Source: Chloranthus sessilifolius
Taxonomy: Eukaryota > Streptophyta > Magnoliopsida > Chloranthales > Chloranthaceae
DNA length: 64,000 nucleotides
Assembly: GCA_021018995.1 (NCBI GenBank)
Contig: CM037588.1
Span: 85,657,765 to 85,721,764 of the forward strand
Direction of reading: 5' to 3'
A model generated the notes under the pieces. It did not search any database. It was not told the DNA's origin and saw nothing but the letters and a program-made list of their open reading frames with translations. A program made the translations under genes and the position numbers. Below, piece by piece: positions 10,157 through 21,354 of this stretch; position 1 is the stretch's first letter, and each line of letters begins with the position of its first letter.

Positions 10157-11515
10157 TCATGTCTCATCATGCTGTCCTAACACACAGCCCATGGAAAACT
10201 CTGTCGTGGACAGGTACATTATTAGGGGTCTATTAGGTACAGGTGGTACCAATACCGGGAGTTTCAGGAGGTAACCTTTAATCTTGTCGAATGCAGCCTG
10301 GCAGTCATCATTCCACTCAACTGGTGAGTCCTTTCTCAGTAGCTTGAAGATTAGTGTGCATATCAAAGTTAACTGTGTGATGAATTGGCTGATGTATTAG
10401 ATCCTGCCTAAAAAGCCTCTGACTTCCTTCTCTGTAGACGGTGGCGGCATTTCAGTGATAGCCTTGATCTTGATCGGATCGACCTCGATCCCCCTTCTGC
10501 TAATAATAAAGCCCAACAATTTTCTTGACATAGCGTCAAAGGTGCACTTCTAGGGGTTCAACCATAACCTGTACTTTCTCAACCTCTCGAATAGCTTCTG
10601 AAGGTTTATCAAGTGATCCTCCCTTTCTGGTGATTTGGCAATCATGTCGTCGACGTACAACTCGATCTCTCGGTGCATCATGTCATGGAATAGGGCCGTC
10701 ATTGCTCTTTGGTAGGTTGCCCCAGCATTCTTCAGCCCGAATGGCATTACCTTGTAGCAGAAGGTTCCCCAGGGGGTAATGAACGCTGTCTTCTCACGAT
10801 CAACCTCTGCCATTTTTATCTGATTGTATCCTGAGAATCCATCCATAAATGAGAGCATTTCATGCTTAGCTGTGTTATCAACCAAGATGTCGATGTGTGG
10901 CAGTGGGAAATCGTCCTTAGGGCTCGCCCTATTGAGGTTTCAAAAATCGATGAACATTCGAACCTTTCCATCCTTTTTCGGTACGGGGACGATAATGGTT
11001 AGCCATTGGGGGTACTTGGATACCATGAGGAAACCTGCGCCATACTGGTTAATGACCTTGTCCTTCACCTTCAACATCCATTCGGGTCGGAGGCGTCTCA
11101 GCTTCTGTTTAACCGGCTTGACAACGGGGTAGAGTGGCAACTCATGCTAAACCAGATCGATAACCAAACCAGGCATGTCTTCATACGACCATGTGAAGAC
11201 ATCTTGGTATGACCGAAGGAAGTCTATCATACCTTTCCTCTCCACAAGGGACAGTGATGTTCCGATTTTAGTGATTCTAGGGGCCTCTGTGGTGCCCAAA
11301 TTGACATCCTCCGTCTCTTCAATGATCGGGGTAGGGCCATGCTCGAAATCGGCAAATTGTTTGAGGAGCTCATTGGGGAGCTCATCAGTTTGACCTTCCT
11401 CGTCTAGACTGGTGACTCCTTCCTCTTCGTGTATTTCTACAGGAAAGGGGTCGACTTCACGTGGGACGGGTATTACAACATCAATTTTAATTTTATTAGG
11501 AATTTTAAAGGACAA
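10157..11515 (-). pseudogene. Reverse transcriptase region of element A
   Basis: On the minus strand the order of motifs is: an N-terminal segment with RSYQDVFTWSYEDMPG (about 11190), VPVPKKDGKVRMFIDF (about 10945-10990), GFSGYNQIKM, ITPWGTFCYKVMPFGLKNA (about 10725-10785), YVDDMIAKS (about 10640), and RGIEVDPIKIKAI near 10455-10495. YVDDM is the catalytic box in the Tat form. The enzyme copies element RNA into DNA. The region is broken in several places. The related copy in element B keeps a longer uninterrupted central block. Confidence 0.92.
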
Positions 11516-11759
11516 TATTTTTAGAATTTGTATTTTTTCTATTTTTATGGTCTTTTGTATTTTTTTGGAGGTCAGCCCCTGGCGAGGTGGATCTCTATAT
11601 ATACAAGGTAGGGTGGTCCAGAGGCTAACCTCACTTTTTACAGGTTGTTTTTTTTTGGGGAGTCGGTGTCGTCTTCACGGTATTTGGCGGCTCCCAAGAG
11701 TTGGGGCAAGGATGCCCAATTACTTACCTGTGAAGCTTGGCCTTTACCTCTTTGATTAG

Positions 11760-12458
11760 TAGCGGCATCGGTAGGCTATTGCAATTCCTCCCTCAACATA
11801 TTTACAGAGGGATCCTCGGGGACCCTGTCCTCTATGGTTAGGATGGGCCCAGAGTGTCTGGCACTGGAGCGATGGGTGGACCGAGGAACTTCTTCCTCAA
11901 ATAAGGAAAGGGCGGCTAAGTCCATCTCGAAATCTGAGGGAATGATGTAAGGATTGGTGGGGTGGATTGAAGTAGCCTTACGTGGGGTTACCCTTGATCC
12001 CCATTCAGATCAATTTTCACTATCCCGACACTCACAAAGGTTTCACGGATGTGGGGGCGAGCGTGAGGTTCTTCTTCCAAGATGATTCCTCTAGCCTTGG
12101 CGACTGTTGCAGCTCTCATATTTTCCTTGGCCTCTCTGACTTCTTCTTCTCTGGGCTTGTAGCCCAACCCAAATTTGGTTTGTTGCCCCTTGGCCTTGAC
12201 GGGGTCTCTTCTTCCTTGGAGGCATGGGCCCAGCCCTTTCCCTTTTTGGTGGCCCCATTTGTGGAGCATGAACACAGCTGCGTCCATCCCTCCTTCAGTT
12301 TTATCTGGAGTCTTTTTAGTTGGTCCGAGGGTGACGGCTGAGAAGTCATACTCAAATCGGTGGAGATCGACGTCCTCTGCTGTGTGCTGTATGTTCAGCA
12401 CTTTTAGATTCTCAATGTGCAGAGTGCTTCTTTCCCTGTCTTCTTTGCTCTCGCTCAA
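11760..12458 (-). pseudogene. G-patch segment between protease and reverse transcriptase (element A)
   Basis: The minus strand encodes LHKWGHQKGKGLGP, RRDPVKAKGQQTKFGLGY and a charged helix PREEEVREAKENM. The spaced glycines and the terminal GLGY match a G-patch, a motif of RNA-processing proteins that also occurs after the protease in some betaretroviruses and in plant Tat elements. It may bind nucleic acid or an RNA helicase (inference). The stretch 11516-11760 next to it is a low-complexity linker. Confidence 0.75.
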
Positions 12459-12488
12459 GATGGTGACAATTTTCCCTTCTGAGATGAA

Positions 12489-13394
12489 TCAAAGCTTTTG
12501 GTGCAGGGTAGATGGTATTGCTCTAGGCTTATGTATCCATGGTCGACCCAACAGTAGATTGAATGTAGACTTAATGTCCTTCACCTGAAAGGGGGTGGTG
12601 AAGGTTTGCGGCCCGAGGATCAGGTCAAGGTCTACTTCCCCTATGATTTCTCTTCTGGTGTTGTCGAATCCCTGGGCGCTTGATATGGATGGCCGGAAGG
12701 TGTCGGGGTTCGCCCCAATTTTGATCACCGTCCTTAAAGGGCATACGTTCATTGCCGACCCGTTGTCTATTAGGGCCAACGGCACCACCAAGTTTCCTAC
12801 CTCAACTGTTATATTCAAGGGTTTAGAATGGTCATTCCCCTCGATTGATAGGTCTGCATCGGTGAAAGAGATGGCGTTTGGGGCCAACACTTGCCCTATT
12901 ATTTCCCCTACTTCATCTGGAGTTACGTGGGTGGAGACATGCGTGTCCTTGAGCGCTCCCATTAGGGCTTGAAAGTGGAGTGGAGATGTGATTAACAAAT
13001 CCCACACAGTGATATGTGCGAGTGTTCTCTTGAGCTGCGTCTCTAGTATGTGCTCTCTGGCCATTTTTTCAAAGGGATTCCTCACAGCCTGTTCTTTCTT
13101 CTTCTCTTCTCCTCTGACGACCCCTGATGCTTTCGGCTGTGTAGAAATTCGACCTGACCAGGTAACAAATTCAACAGCCTCCTCTTGGTTGCACCCGACA
13201 TTCATGTCTGTCTGTTCATAGCTCAATGGCACTTGATGCGAGTCATAAGCAGGTTTTGGGATGAGAAAAGGAGTGCATGGGGATTCTGGGGAGGATTGGG
13301 TTGGATATACTGGTTTCTCGGGTCTAACCAGGTTAACTCCAATGGGGGGTGGAATGGTAGTGGGGGGAATTGGCGAAATTGGATTCATGGGCAC
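12489..13394 (-). pseudogene. Protease region of element A
   Basis: The minus strand reads NLVVPLALIDNGSAMNVCPL near 12740-12800, the aspartic-protease active-site box in the DNGS form usual for Tat/Ogre elements, followed by the flap region and LLLGRPWIHKPRAIPSTLHQ near 12500-12570 (the LGRPW signature). Upstream residues (FEKMAREHILETQLKRT, APNAISFTDADL) form the conserved pre-protease segment. The enzyme would cut the Gag-Pol precursor. This ORF of about 300 residues is among the best-preserved parts of element A. Confidence 0.88.
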
Positions 13395-14118
13395 GGAGGG
13401 GGCTTGTACTGGTATTACCTGGGCATGGTAGGACTAGTGGTGATTGGGTGAGGGGTTGCTTGCATGAGTGGGGGTGGAGTTGGATTGGGGCCAAAATAAC
13501 GAAGGGATGGTGGGAGTGTGACTGGGATGGAGGGATGGGGAGACGTCTGAGGTGTGGTGGGAGCGGGGTGATAGGGATATGAAGGATTTGTATATGGGGA
13601 GGTATGATGGGATGGTGATGGATTTGGGGATGATAGAGTTGTGCATTGAGCGGGATGATTTGGATATGATGAGTTGTGTAGGGGGTGGCATGGTGAGGTG
13701 ATGATGGGTTTGTGGGTGAAATGGGGTAGATTGGGGATGATAGAGTTATGCATGGAGCGGGGTGATTTGGGGACGATGGGATGGTATATTGGGTGGTGGG
13801 ATTTGAAGGTGTGTATGGGATGGGGTAACTTGGGGATGGCGGAGTAATGTATTGGGTGGAGAGATTTGAGGGTGTGTATGGGGTAGGATAATACGGGGAT
13901 GGTGGAGTTGCGTATGGTACGGGATGATTTGGGTTTGATGGAGGGGTGTATGGGGTAAATTGGGCGTGGGGTGGATATGCGTATGATTGCGGCGGGGCTG
14001 TGCCTGTTTGGATTTGATAGGCGGGAGCAGGGGCGGAAAAATACTGCCCTAAATCTAAGGGCTCCTCTTGGTATGCCGATGTGGGAAAATAATCGGCTAG
14101 ATACAATGGCTCGATCAC
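13333..14118 (-). pseudogene. Pro/Tyr/Thr/Ser-rich linker between gag and protease, with coding minisatellite
   Basis: The minus-strand translation is almost only P, Y, T, S, N and H, in loose repeats of the type PSPYYPTPYTPSN and TTQYITPPSP (about 13600-13990). The DNA units are multiples of three, so the repeats can expand without leaving frame. Element B has the same block (28207-28990) with a different unit count. No catalytic motif is present, and the segment probably acts as a flexible spacer of Gag. Confidence 0.7.
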
Positions 14119-14229
14119 CTCAATAAATAGTTCATCTTCGTTCGCCCTGGGGAGTGAAAACTCCTCCTGATTATTGATATAATCTGAAGGGTCAAACTCT
14201 TCTTCTTCCTCTTCTATCCAATGTATCTA

Positions 14230-15342
14230 TGGCCTGGGGCCTCCTGGGTGCGGTGGTAGAGGGGCTTGATGGGTACTCTTGGTCTGCCCTTGAGGAAGTG
14301 GCGGGGGAATGATTTTTGCCACCTCTATTAGATCTTGGACTACGTGTTTTAGTGGAAAGCACCGGCCCATAGGGTGACCCGGTCCCTGGTGGAAATTACA
14401 ATGCAGATTCGAATCATAGTTCCTTGGTATTGGGTGGGGTGGCGGGCGAGGTTGGAGTTAATTGACCAGGCCTTTCTGTAGCAATACCGACAATAAGACA
14501 CTCAAGGATTGCCCCAATGGTGTGAACACTCGTTCAAAATGTGCTTTCATCTGCTCCTGGGTAAACGGGGCTCTTGGTCCATTGTTTGGCCTTGGTACTT
14601 GCTCGAAACGGGCCAGGGGTGGTTGTGTAACCTGGAGCTGTATCGGGGGGGCATTAGTATTGGCCTGGAGGTAAACAAAGTTTTGTACCTCTGTCCCTGG
14701 TCTTCTTTTAATTCTTGGTTCGGCCAATTTTCGAACCCCGGTGGCCCCGTTGGCCACATTCCTTCCTAACCTGCCTTCTCTAATGGTGTCTTCGCAACGA
14801 TTAGCATTTCAGACTATATCAGCAAAACTAGACTGCTGCTGATATACTAAAAAATCTGCGATGACAGGGAGGGCTCCCTTGGTTATCAATTCAATTTGCT
14901 CATCATCGGGAATCTGATGAGTTACCTGAGCGGCTAATGTCCTCCACCTCCCCAAGTAAGCACTGAATGTTTCATCATGTCTTTGCTTTAGACGGGCCAA
15001 ATCTGACTTCCTTGGCTCTATGTCCATGTTATAGACATACTGCTCTTGAAATAAGCGTGTCAGATCTTTCCAATTTTTTATCATGGACGGTTCCAGGGAT
15101 GTGAACCATCTCATTGCTGGGCCCGTTAAACTCTTCTGGAACACCTTAATGAGGAGTCATTCATCTCCACCATACTGGCACATATCCCCACAGTAAGATT
15201 TTAAGTGGGCGATGGGGTTGCCAGTGCCATTATATTTATCAAATGATGGCATCTTGAGTTTCTGTGGCAGGGGGACATCAGAGAACAAACACAAGTCTGA
15301 AAAGTCTGTTGAATGTAGTTCTATTCCTCCCATCTTCATCAG
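14230..15342 (-). pseudogene. gag core (capsid plus zinc knuckle) of element A
   Basis: The capsid domain (Retrotrans_gag type) is seen as KLKMPSFDKYNGTGNPIAHL near 15205-15265, KSLTGPAMRWFTSLEPSMI near 15075-15140, LFQEQYVYNMD, and the helix DETFSAYLGRWRTLAAQV near 14910-14965. Closer to 14390 a zinc-knuckle-like box with Cys, His, Gly-His and Cys appears, followed by KHVVQDL, as in Tat gag proteins. Gag packages the element RNA in virus-like particles in the cytoplasm. The gene is broken. Confidence 0.85.
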
Positions 15343-17195
15343 CTACTTCTGTATTCTGTCTATTTGTTCTTTCAGCTGTTCTGGTTCTTTTGAGGCTGCA
15401 GCGGGGACTGCTTCCCCTTGATTTTGTTCGACCCTAGGTGTGATGAGGGTGGGCCCGGGAGGGTTAAAACTGGCAACTCCTCCACTGTTGCGGATCTCAT
15501 CCTCTTCGTACTGTTGGTCATGGTATTGGTGAGGGGCGAGTTCTGCTATTTGGACTTGGGGGGTGAGGGGTTGGATGACCTGGTGGGGCCATATGGTTTG
15601 TAGGGGATGAGAAGGAATAAATGGGTGAGCGGTTTGTGGGTAAGTGATGTGCTTAGTTGGGTGCACATTCTGGGAGTGATGGGGGTGTGATTGAGGTGGC
15701 GGGATGTTATGGGTTTGAGGAATGGGATGGATTGGATTTCCCGTTGGAGGTGGGATGGGGGCGTAAGGGGTATAGGCGAATGAAGGGTACTGGTGGGGGG
15801 TATGGGGTTAGTGAATGGGCCTTGATGAGCGTGGGTGGATGGGCCTTGGGTTTGAGAGATTTGGGTTTGATGGTTTCAGAAGGCTTGGATTGATGGGCCT
15901 TGGGCTTGGGTGTGAGGGTTAGTATGAATTTGGGTCAATGGGCCTTGTTGGGTTTGGTCTAATGGGTTATGAGGGGGTTGGGTTTGGATCTGAGTCTGAT
16001 GGGCTTGGGTCCATGGGCCATGGGCTTGGGCTTGATAGGTTTGATGGGTTTGGGCTTGGGCCCATGGGTTTTGAGGGTTTTGAGCCTGGGCCTGATGGGC
16101 TTGGGTCCATGGGTTTTGAGGGTCTTGGGCCTGGGCCTGGATCTGATGAGCTTGGGTCCATGGGCCTTGAGGATTCTGGGCTTGGGCCTGATGGGATTGG
16201 GTCCATGGGTTTTGAGGGTCTTGGGCCTGGGCCTGATGGGCTTGGGTTCATGGGCGTTGAGGATTCTGGGCTTGGGCCTGGGTCTGATGGGCTTGGGGTT
16301 GGGCCCATGGGTTTTGAGAGTCTTAGGCTTGGGCCCATGGGTTTTGAGAGTCTTAGGCTTGGGCCTGATGGGCTTGGGCTTGGGCTTGGGCCCATGGATC
16401 TATAGGTGTTTGGGCTTGGGCCCATGGATTTGCATAGGTTTGGGTCTGGCATTGAGGTGGGGGATTTTGGGAGGTATGGACGATGGGTGGTTGGGCATGG
16501 TTAGGAGGGAATGGGGTAGGGAGGTTTTGGAGATTTGGATGTGGGGTTGGAGATGTAGGGTTCCGAGAAGCAGCCCACAAGGCGTACATCATTCTCATGT
16601 CCTCCATTGAGGGCATGGATTCAAGTGTGAGATTGGGGGGTGATGGCTCACTTAATGATGGAGGGGGTTGAGAGAAATTGGGCATGATCCCGGTAAATGG
16701 GGGGGTATGTTGGGATGTGGATGGGCCATGTGGGGGGAATGGTATGTGAGATGAGGTGGATGGGATGTAGGATGTTGGGGGCATGGATGATGAGAGGGAT
16801 GGAACGTGGGAGGTAGGCGGGGGATGGGACTCCCTATGGGGTCTTTGGAAATATGGGGATGCGGTAAGGGTGTTTGGATGGTAGATGGGGATGTATGGGT
16901 CGATTGGGAAATGAGGGGTTTCAGTAGGGGATGAAAAAGGGGTACGTTGGGAGAATGTGAGAGAAGGGGATGGGGTGGAGGTGAACACGGGTGCTGGACC
17001 CGTGATATCGAACCTGGTTTGGGTGAAGGTGTCGGAGATCAGGTCTTCTTCGATATGAGAATGGGATGGGGATGACGGTGGGGATGTATCGGCTCTTGAC
17101 ATGATCCGTTGATGGGTGTTGTATCGATGTCGCGGATAAGGGCCGAATACCTTCTTTCTACGGGACGAACTTGAGGTTGCCGTAGTGACGGTCAC
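15343..17195 (-). pseudogene. Long N-terminal gag extension / ORF1 with Ala-Gln repeats (element A)
   Basis: The ORF opens MTVTTATSSSSRRKKVFG, is rich in Pro, Ser, His and Thr, contains the block MMYALWAASRNP near 16575-16610, then a tandem array read as NPWAQAQ/AHQAQAQDPQ. It ends with EQLKEQIDRIQK just before the capsid domain. Ogre/Tat elements are known for an additional ORF before gag, and this is the likely counterpart. The start was chosen because both copies (A and B) are conserved from this Met and diverge upstream. Function is unknown. It is broken. Confidence 0.65.
15950..16440. repeat. Coding minisatellite, units of 45 and 51 bp
   Basis: Tandem units on the plus strand such as GGCCTGATGGGCTTGGGTCC and CATGGGTTTTGAGGGTCTTG repeat with steps of about 45 or 51 bp, both multiples of three. 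On the minus strand they encode PWAQAQAHQAQAQDPQN-type repeats in the gag extension. The plus-strand Gly/Leu-rich readings are shadows. Element B has the block at about 58430-58770. Confidence 0.85.
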
Positions 17196-18682
17196 ACCAA
17201 AATGTACTCTTTTGGTTTTCTTTTCTCTTTTTGTGTTTGTTTTATTTTTGTTTGGTTTCTTCTTTTTTTTTTCTTTTTTTTCTGGAAAATGATTTTTGAT
17301 TGATGATTTTTTTTTTTTTTGAAGAGAGATTTCGTTTGGTTTTTTTTTTTGAAGATGATGATTTTTTGATGGAGATTACTCCCCTTTGCTTAGACGAATA
17401 ATGACCTAGTGCCCAGGGTCAACTCCCGTCTCGAGCGATATATGTACCTTTAGTAGGTCCCACGGCGGGATCCGACACACTTCGAAAGAAGCAAAAGGGA
17501 ACCCTTTCGTTCTATTGAAGGTGAGGGAATCCACGCAAACGACCCGATCCCCTAGAGCAAATCAATGAGAAGTCGCCTTCTTTTAACCGGGCGGGGGCAT
17601 ATTGGGTGTTACAGAATGTGAGAGGCTACTGTGGGCACTAATACCGCTAATCTGGGAACTGGTGTGATGGATTGGGCCTCAAGTCCGACTGCTGTGGCCC
17701 AGTATATACTGGGCGTATATATTATGCACACCCGACCAAAAAAAAACCAGATTTTGGCTGGGCGTATATATTATATACCGCTCAAATCGAGGATTTTGGT
17801 GGCGATATATTATATGCTTTATTTTCGAGATTTTTTGGTATATGTAATATATACGCCTGGCAAAAACACTTCTGTTAGCTTAGTTTGGCAGTGAACAGCA
17901 AGCCCGAATGTGGGTCTTTGAACTGGTTTCTGGGGAGGGATGCTCCCGGGGATTGCTGTGTATGTTATCGGGTCCCTCCGTTCCGTTTCCTAGGGATACA
18001 CGGTTGAATTTTGGGTTGTCTACGCTCTCACCAATGTGGGCTTTACGGCTTGATCGGAATTAGAAACCCAACCGATATACCTCCGGCGCAAGCACCTTCT
18101 TAGGTACTGGAAGGGGTGGTTCTTTTTAGGATCATCACCACTAGGGCTGCCGCCTTACTGAGAACAGGGTAAATTGTATCTGTGCCTAAACCCCCTGAAA
18201 ACTATCCAAAAATGCAAAAATAAATTTAATTATGTCCCCACACTGTTGGTTCACTTTTAATTACAGATTTTTAAAGGGGAGTGAAATTAAGTCCAAAAAT
18301 TGGGTTGGGGATGACAAGCCCGTGCCGCCTCAATGGGCCGACGTTCAATGGTGAGATATGATGACTGAAATGAAAAGCGCACGTAGGCCCACCAAACGGC
18401 TAAGGCTTGTAAATGACTAAAATTTAAATGACGTAAAAGTAAATACGAGCAGGTCCGCCAAACGGCTAAGGTGGCTTAAATAACAAGAATAAAAAAAACA
18501 GGAATTTAAAGGCGCACGTAGGCCTGCCAATCGGCTAAGGCACTTAAAGGACTGAATTGTAGGGGTGAGTACGTTAGTAAAGACAACAAAAATATAGAAA
18601 AAAATAGCAGAAAATAAGAAAAAGAACAGCAATGGTTAGTAAAAAAAGAAAGGCCAACAAGAGGAGAAGCGCTAGGCTGATA
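17196..18682 (-). other. 5' leader of element A between primer site and gag extension
   Basis: About 1.5 kb of non-coding sequence contains T-rich runs near 17215-17380, a palindrome array (17712-17857) and, near 18300-18560, three or four loose repeats of a block like CCGCCAAACGGCTAAGG about 60-110 bp apart. Such a long leader may hold packaging and splicing signals, as Ogre elements do. Element B has the equivalent stretch at 59539-60944. Confidence 0.6.
17712..17857. promoter_or_regulatory. Palindrome array in the leader of element A
   Basis: Four copies, two of them degenerate, start near 17712, 17761, 17801 and 17837. The best half is GCGTATATATTATATACC. The outer arms TTTTGG and CCTGGCAAAA extend the last copy. 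The counterpart in element B keeps a clean 47-bp phase, so the spacing here has probably drifted. Confidence 0.8.
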
Positions 18683-18700
18683 TCCCCAGTAGAGTCGCCA
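18683..18700 (-). other. Primer binding site (tRNA-Arg type), element A
   Basis: On the minus strand it reads TGGCGACTCTACTGGGGA, two bases after the LTR end ...CGCACA. This is the tRNA-Arg-type primer site used by Ogre/Tat elements, and it fixes the inner border of the LTR. Confidence 0.9.
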
Positions 18701-19402
18701 TCTGTGCGACCATGGATCCTCTCGAACCCATCGTGGCGATGCGCTCGCTTTTGATGAAAATGTAGAGTCACCTCCCGGAACTTTTGGTGACCTAGGAAAC
18801 CTTCAAATCAATATTTTGAGCACCGAAGTGCTAAATATGACTCTGATTTACCGGTCTTTGCCAAAGGCTCTAGGGTAGGGGCTTCGGTTATCGATCGGGA
18901 AGGGTTTAGGCACCCGATCAACCCGCATGTAGTGGTCTCTATCTATGGTCAAATAGAAAAATAAAAGGGCGGAGTTTCCCCTTGCCCGAAGGCAATACGG
19001 TCCTATCAAGCTTTGAGCAAACCGAAATTTCGGCGGCGTAACGGCTTAAATCCTTAGATGGAGGAAGCACCAAGAAGGTAGAGGAAGAGTAAGGTGAGCC
19101 GGAGCTCACGGGCCCTTGTTGCACCGTGGAAGTCCTTCACTTTGGCGTGCTTTCGATGGTTTAAACGGTATGAGAATGGATTTTAATGCTAGGATTCGAT
19201 AAAATAGGGAGCGTCGGGTAAGACTCAAGGCTAGACATTAGCTAAAGGGGATGATCTAATGGGGGAAATGGGTTGAAATGGATGAACTAAGCATGCTGGA
19301 ATTCCGGGAAAATGTGAGCATTTTCTCTCACTAGGGTTCTCTCTTAAGCTCAAAATCCTTAACCTCCAATTTTTTCAACCCTTAAGGAAGAGGGGGGCCT
19401 CT

Positions 19403-19412
19403 CTATTTATAG
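19403..19412 (-). promoter_or_regulatory. TATA box of the element A LTR
   Basis: CTATAAATAG on the minus strand lies in a conserved block that is repeated in the LTR of element B. Transcription is expected to begin some 30 bp downstream, near 19370. Confidence 0.75.
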
Positions 19413-19690
19413 AGAAGGGGAGGGTTAGGGGCTTACTTAAGAGCTAAGTGGTTTAGCAATTAGGTAATCCCCCATCTAAGGTTTTCTAGGTTTTCAAGGT
19501 CCTAGGGTTTTGGGAAATTGGTTTTAATGGTAGATGATGGGGTGATACCAAAGGTGACTTAAGGGTTGAAAACAAGCCCAAAGGGGGTGCAACCAATCTC
19601 AAGACACCCACCCCAACAAAGGGGATGGTCAATGGGTCAAACTAGATGAAGGAAATTCGAGCAACTGATGACAGTTACTGTAGCTAAGTT

Positions 19691-19906
19691 GCGTGTATAT
19701 ATTATATACGCCCGATTTAGAAACAGTAAATTTCACCAAAAATAGGGGAGCCTTGGGAAGATGAAGCCCGTGGTGGGTCCCACCTATACTGGGCGTATAT
19801 TTTATATACGCCCGGCCAAATTTCCCCCAAAATAGGCAGGCATATATAATATATATGCCTGACTAATCTGGGGCAAAAATGGCTGGGCGTATGTAATATC
19901 CACGCC
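19691..19906. promoter_or_regulatory. Palindrome array in U3 of the element A LTR, 47-bp phase
   Basis: Copies start near 19691, then 19792, 19839 and 19886, the last three exactly 47 bp apart. Cores are GTATATTTTATATAC, CATATATAATATATATG and a degenerate CGTATGTAATATCCACG. The array lies 280-490 bp upstream of the TATA box on the minus strand, a place typical for enhancers. Confidence 0.88.
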
Positions 19907-20499
19907 TGAGTAAAAGTCCTATGATTTTATGTGAAACTTGAATAGCCATAACGTTTGAACCGTAGCTCCAAATTGGGTGATCTTTGGCGTGTTGGAAAGC
20001 TGAAGAAGTCCTCTTTCCAATGGTATATGGCTCATCCTTGGTTATAGTTTGTATGAAATTCTATAGCTCTCCTCCCATCAACTGCTCGGAAGGGTTTAAG
20101 TTAGGTATGGGAAGAGATTCTAGGGTTTAGGGGCGATCTATAAGGGTTGGGAAATGGTTCTAAAGGGTTCAAGGTGATTCCTAAAGGTCTAGGTGGATTT
20201 CCACGGGTTCAGGGATGCCATCGAAAGCACAGGGGTACATCTCTCCCTAAGTACAGATTGATCCGGCCTTGGGCCGAATTTGGGTCTCTACACACACACA
20301 CACATTTTTTTTTTGACGGGTTAGCATACTTGTATATATATATTTTTTTTGTGTTATTTTTTTTGTTGTTTTTTGTTTTGTTTTATTTTTTATAAGATTT
20401 TTTTGTCTTTGGATTAGTGCATATATATATATATTTTTTTTCTTTTTTTTTTTTAGGTTGGCACCCTTCTCATATGCCGATGCGTCTCATATTTTTAAG

Positions 20500-21212
20500 A
20501 TGTCCGGTGAAGAAGGGCATGATCAGCAAGAAGGGCCGGAGATGGCCTACGGTCCTCGTGGGGAATAGTTCATCGTATCTCATCGTTCCTCCCAGCTTTG
20601 GTATGAAATGCAAGGCGAGGTTGCCCATACCGGCCTCCTCTACTGCCAGTACACCCACATGTCCAACTTTGGGATCGTCGGTCAGGTAAACAAATGAGCC
20701 CCCCCCCCTTTTTTCGCTTTTGTTTTCCTTTGATGTCCTCATTATACTACCTTGCCCCTATCTGATTGATGCCTTCTGTTTGTAGCCCCTACCGCACATT
20801 ATGTTCTGAGGTGGTTCGTTTGACCTCCAGCGTCTCGTGCTTTACCTTCTCCTAGTGGTGAAGGACCTGCTCACCGATGCCAGTTTCTGGGATGTGATAG
20901 AGACAGGGCCTTGGCCATGTAAGGAAGCAATGCTTTGGACCAGGATCGAGTCTCTTTCTGTAGAGAGGCTGGCTTTGATCGAGGCTTTGGAGAAAGAAAT
21001 GGTCAGAGCGAAGATTGCAGAAGTGAGAGCTGCCACAGCCGAGAGTGAGGTTCTTCGGTTGACTGGGCTTTTGACTGAGTCTCGCAGCGCAGCTGAAGCT
21101 TCAAGGAGACGGTAGAAGAGTCTTCATGGTAGGTGGATGTTTGATCGAAATGCCCGCGAGGACTCTTTGCTTGCCGAGATTAGCACTTTGAAGCGTGCTC
21201 CCTGCCCTTGAC
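20500..21212 (+). pseudogene. Remnants of the antisense PMD and DUF7745-like genes in element B
   Basis: The first part matches the beginning of the PMD gene of element A (SGEEGHDQQEGPEMAYGP, then FDLQRLVLYLL), including the intron-like gap. The last part matches the coiled-coil end of the DUF7745-like gene (ESLSVERLALIEALEKEMV, SEVLRLTGLLTESRS). The two genes together are far shorter than in element A, and no intact domain remains. The pair shows that these genes belong to the element family and were present before A and B separated. Confidence 0.8.
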
Positions 21213-21323
21213 CTGTTCCTGCACATATCATAAATCATATACACGGAGGGGAGGAATGCCCCCTAAAAGAGATCTCTTTTTGGGTTATTTTTCTCTTCTT
21301 TTTTTTTTGTTATATATATACAG

Positions 21324-21354
<31 letters not shown>

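Larger units (their letters stand above)
1..20292 (-). mobile_element. Element A: Tat/Ogre-lineage Ty3/gypsy LTR retrotransposon, left end outside window
   Basis: The domain order on the minus strand is 5' LTR, tRNA-Arg primer site, gag, protease, G-patch, reverse transcriptase, RNase H, integrase, then two plus-strand (antisense) genes. This order, the YVDDM reverse transcriptase signature, the FDGA-type RNase H and the primer site TGGCGACTCTACTGGGGA are those of the plant Tat/Ogre lineage, whose members are known to carry extra ORFs. No sequence like the LTR at 18703-20292 is seen at the left edge, so the 3' LTR lies outside or is lost. The element is a fossil with several breaks in gag-pol. 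It cannot be dated here because only one LTR is visible. Confidence 0.9.
18703..20292 (-). repeat. 5' LTR of element A (about 1.59 kb)
   Basis: In element orientation the LTR begins TGTAGAGACCC at 20292 and ends ...GGTCGCACA at 18703, next to the primer site. The LTR of element B (60965-62494) is similar along its length. It contains the palindrome array in U3 and a TATA box at 19403-19412. The abrupt join at 20292/20293 to an internal CA-rich part of element B suggests that A integrated into B. Confidence 0.9.

Noticed and set aside
15938-16610. Plus-strand Gly/Leu-rich protein
   Set aside because: It is the shadow of the Ala/Gln/Pro repeat encoded on the minus strand in the gag extension. 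The composition follows from the repeat.
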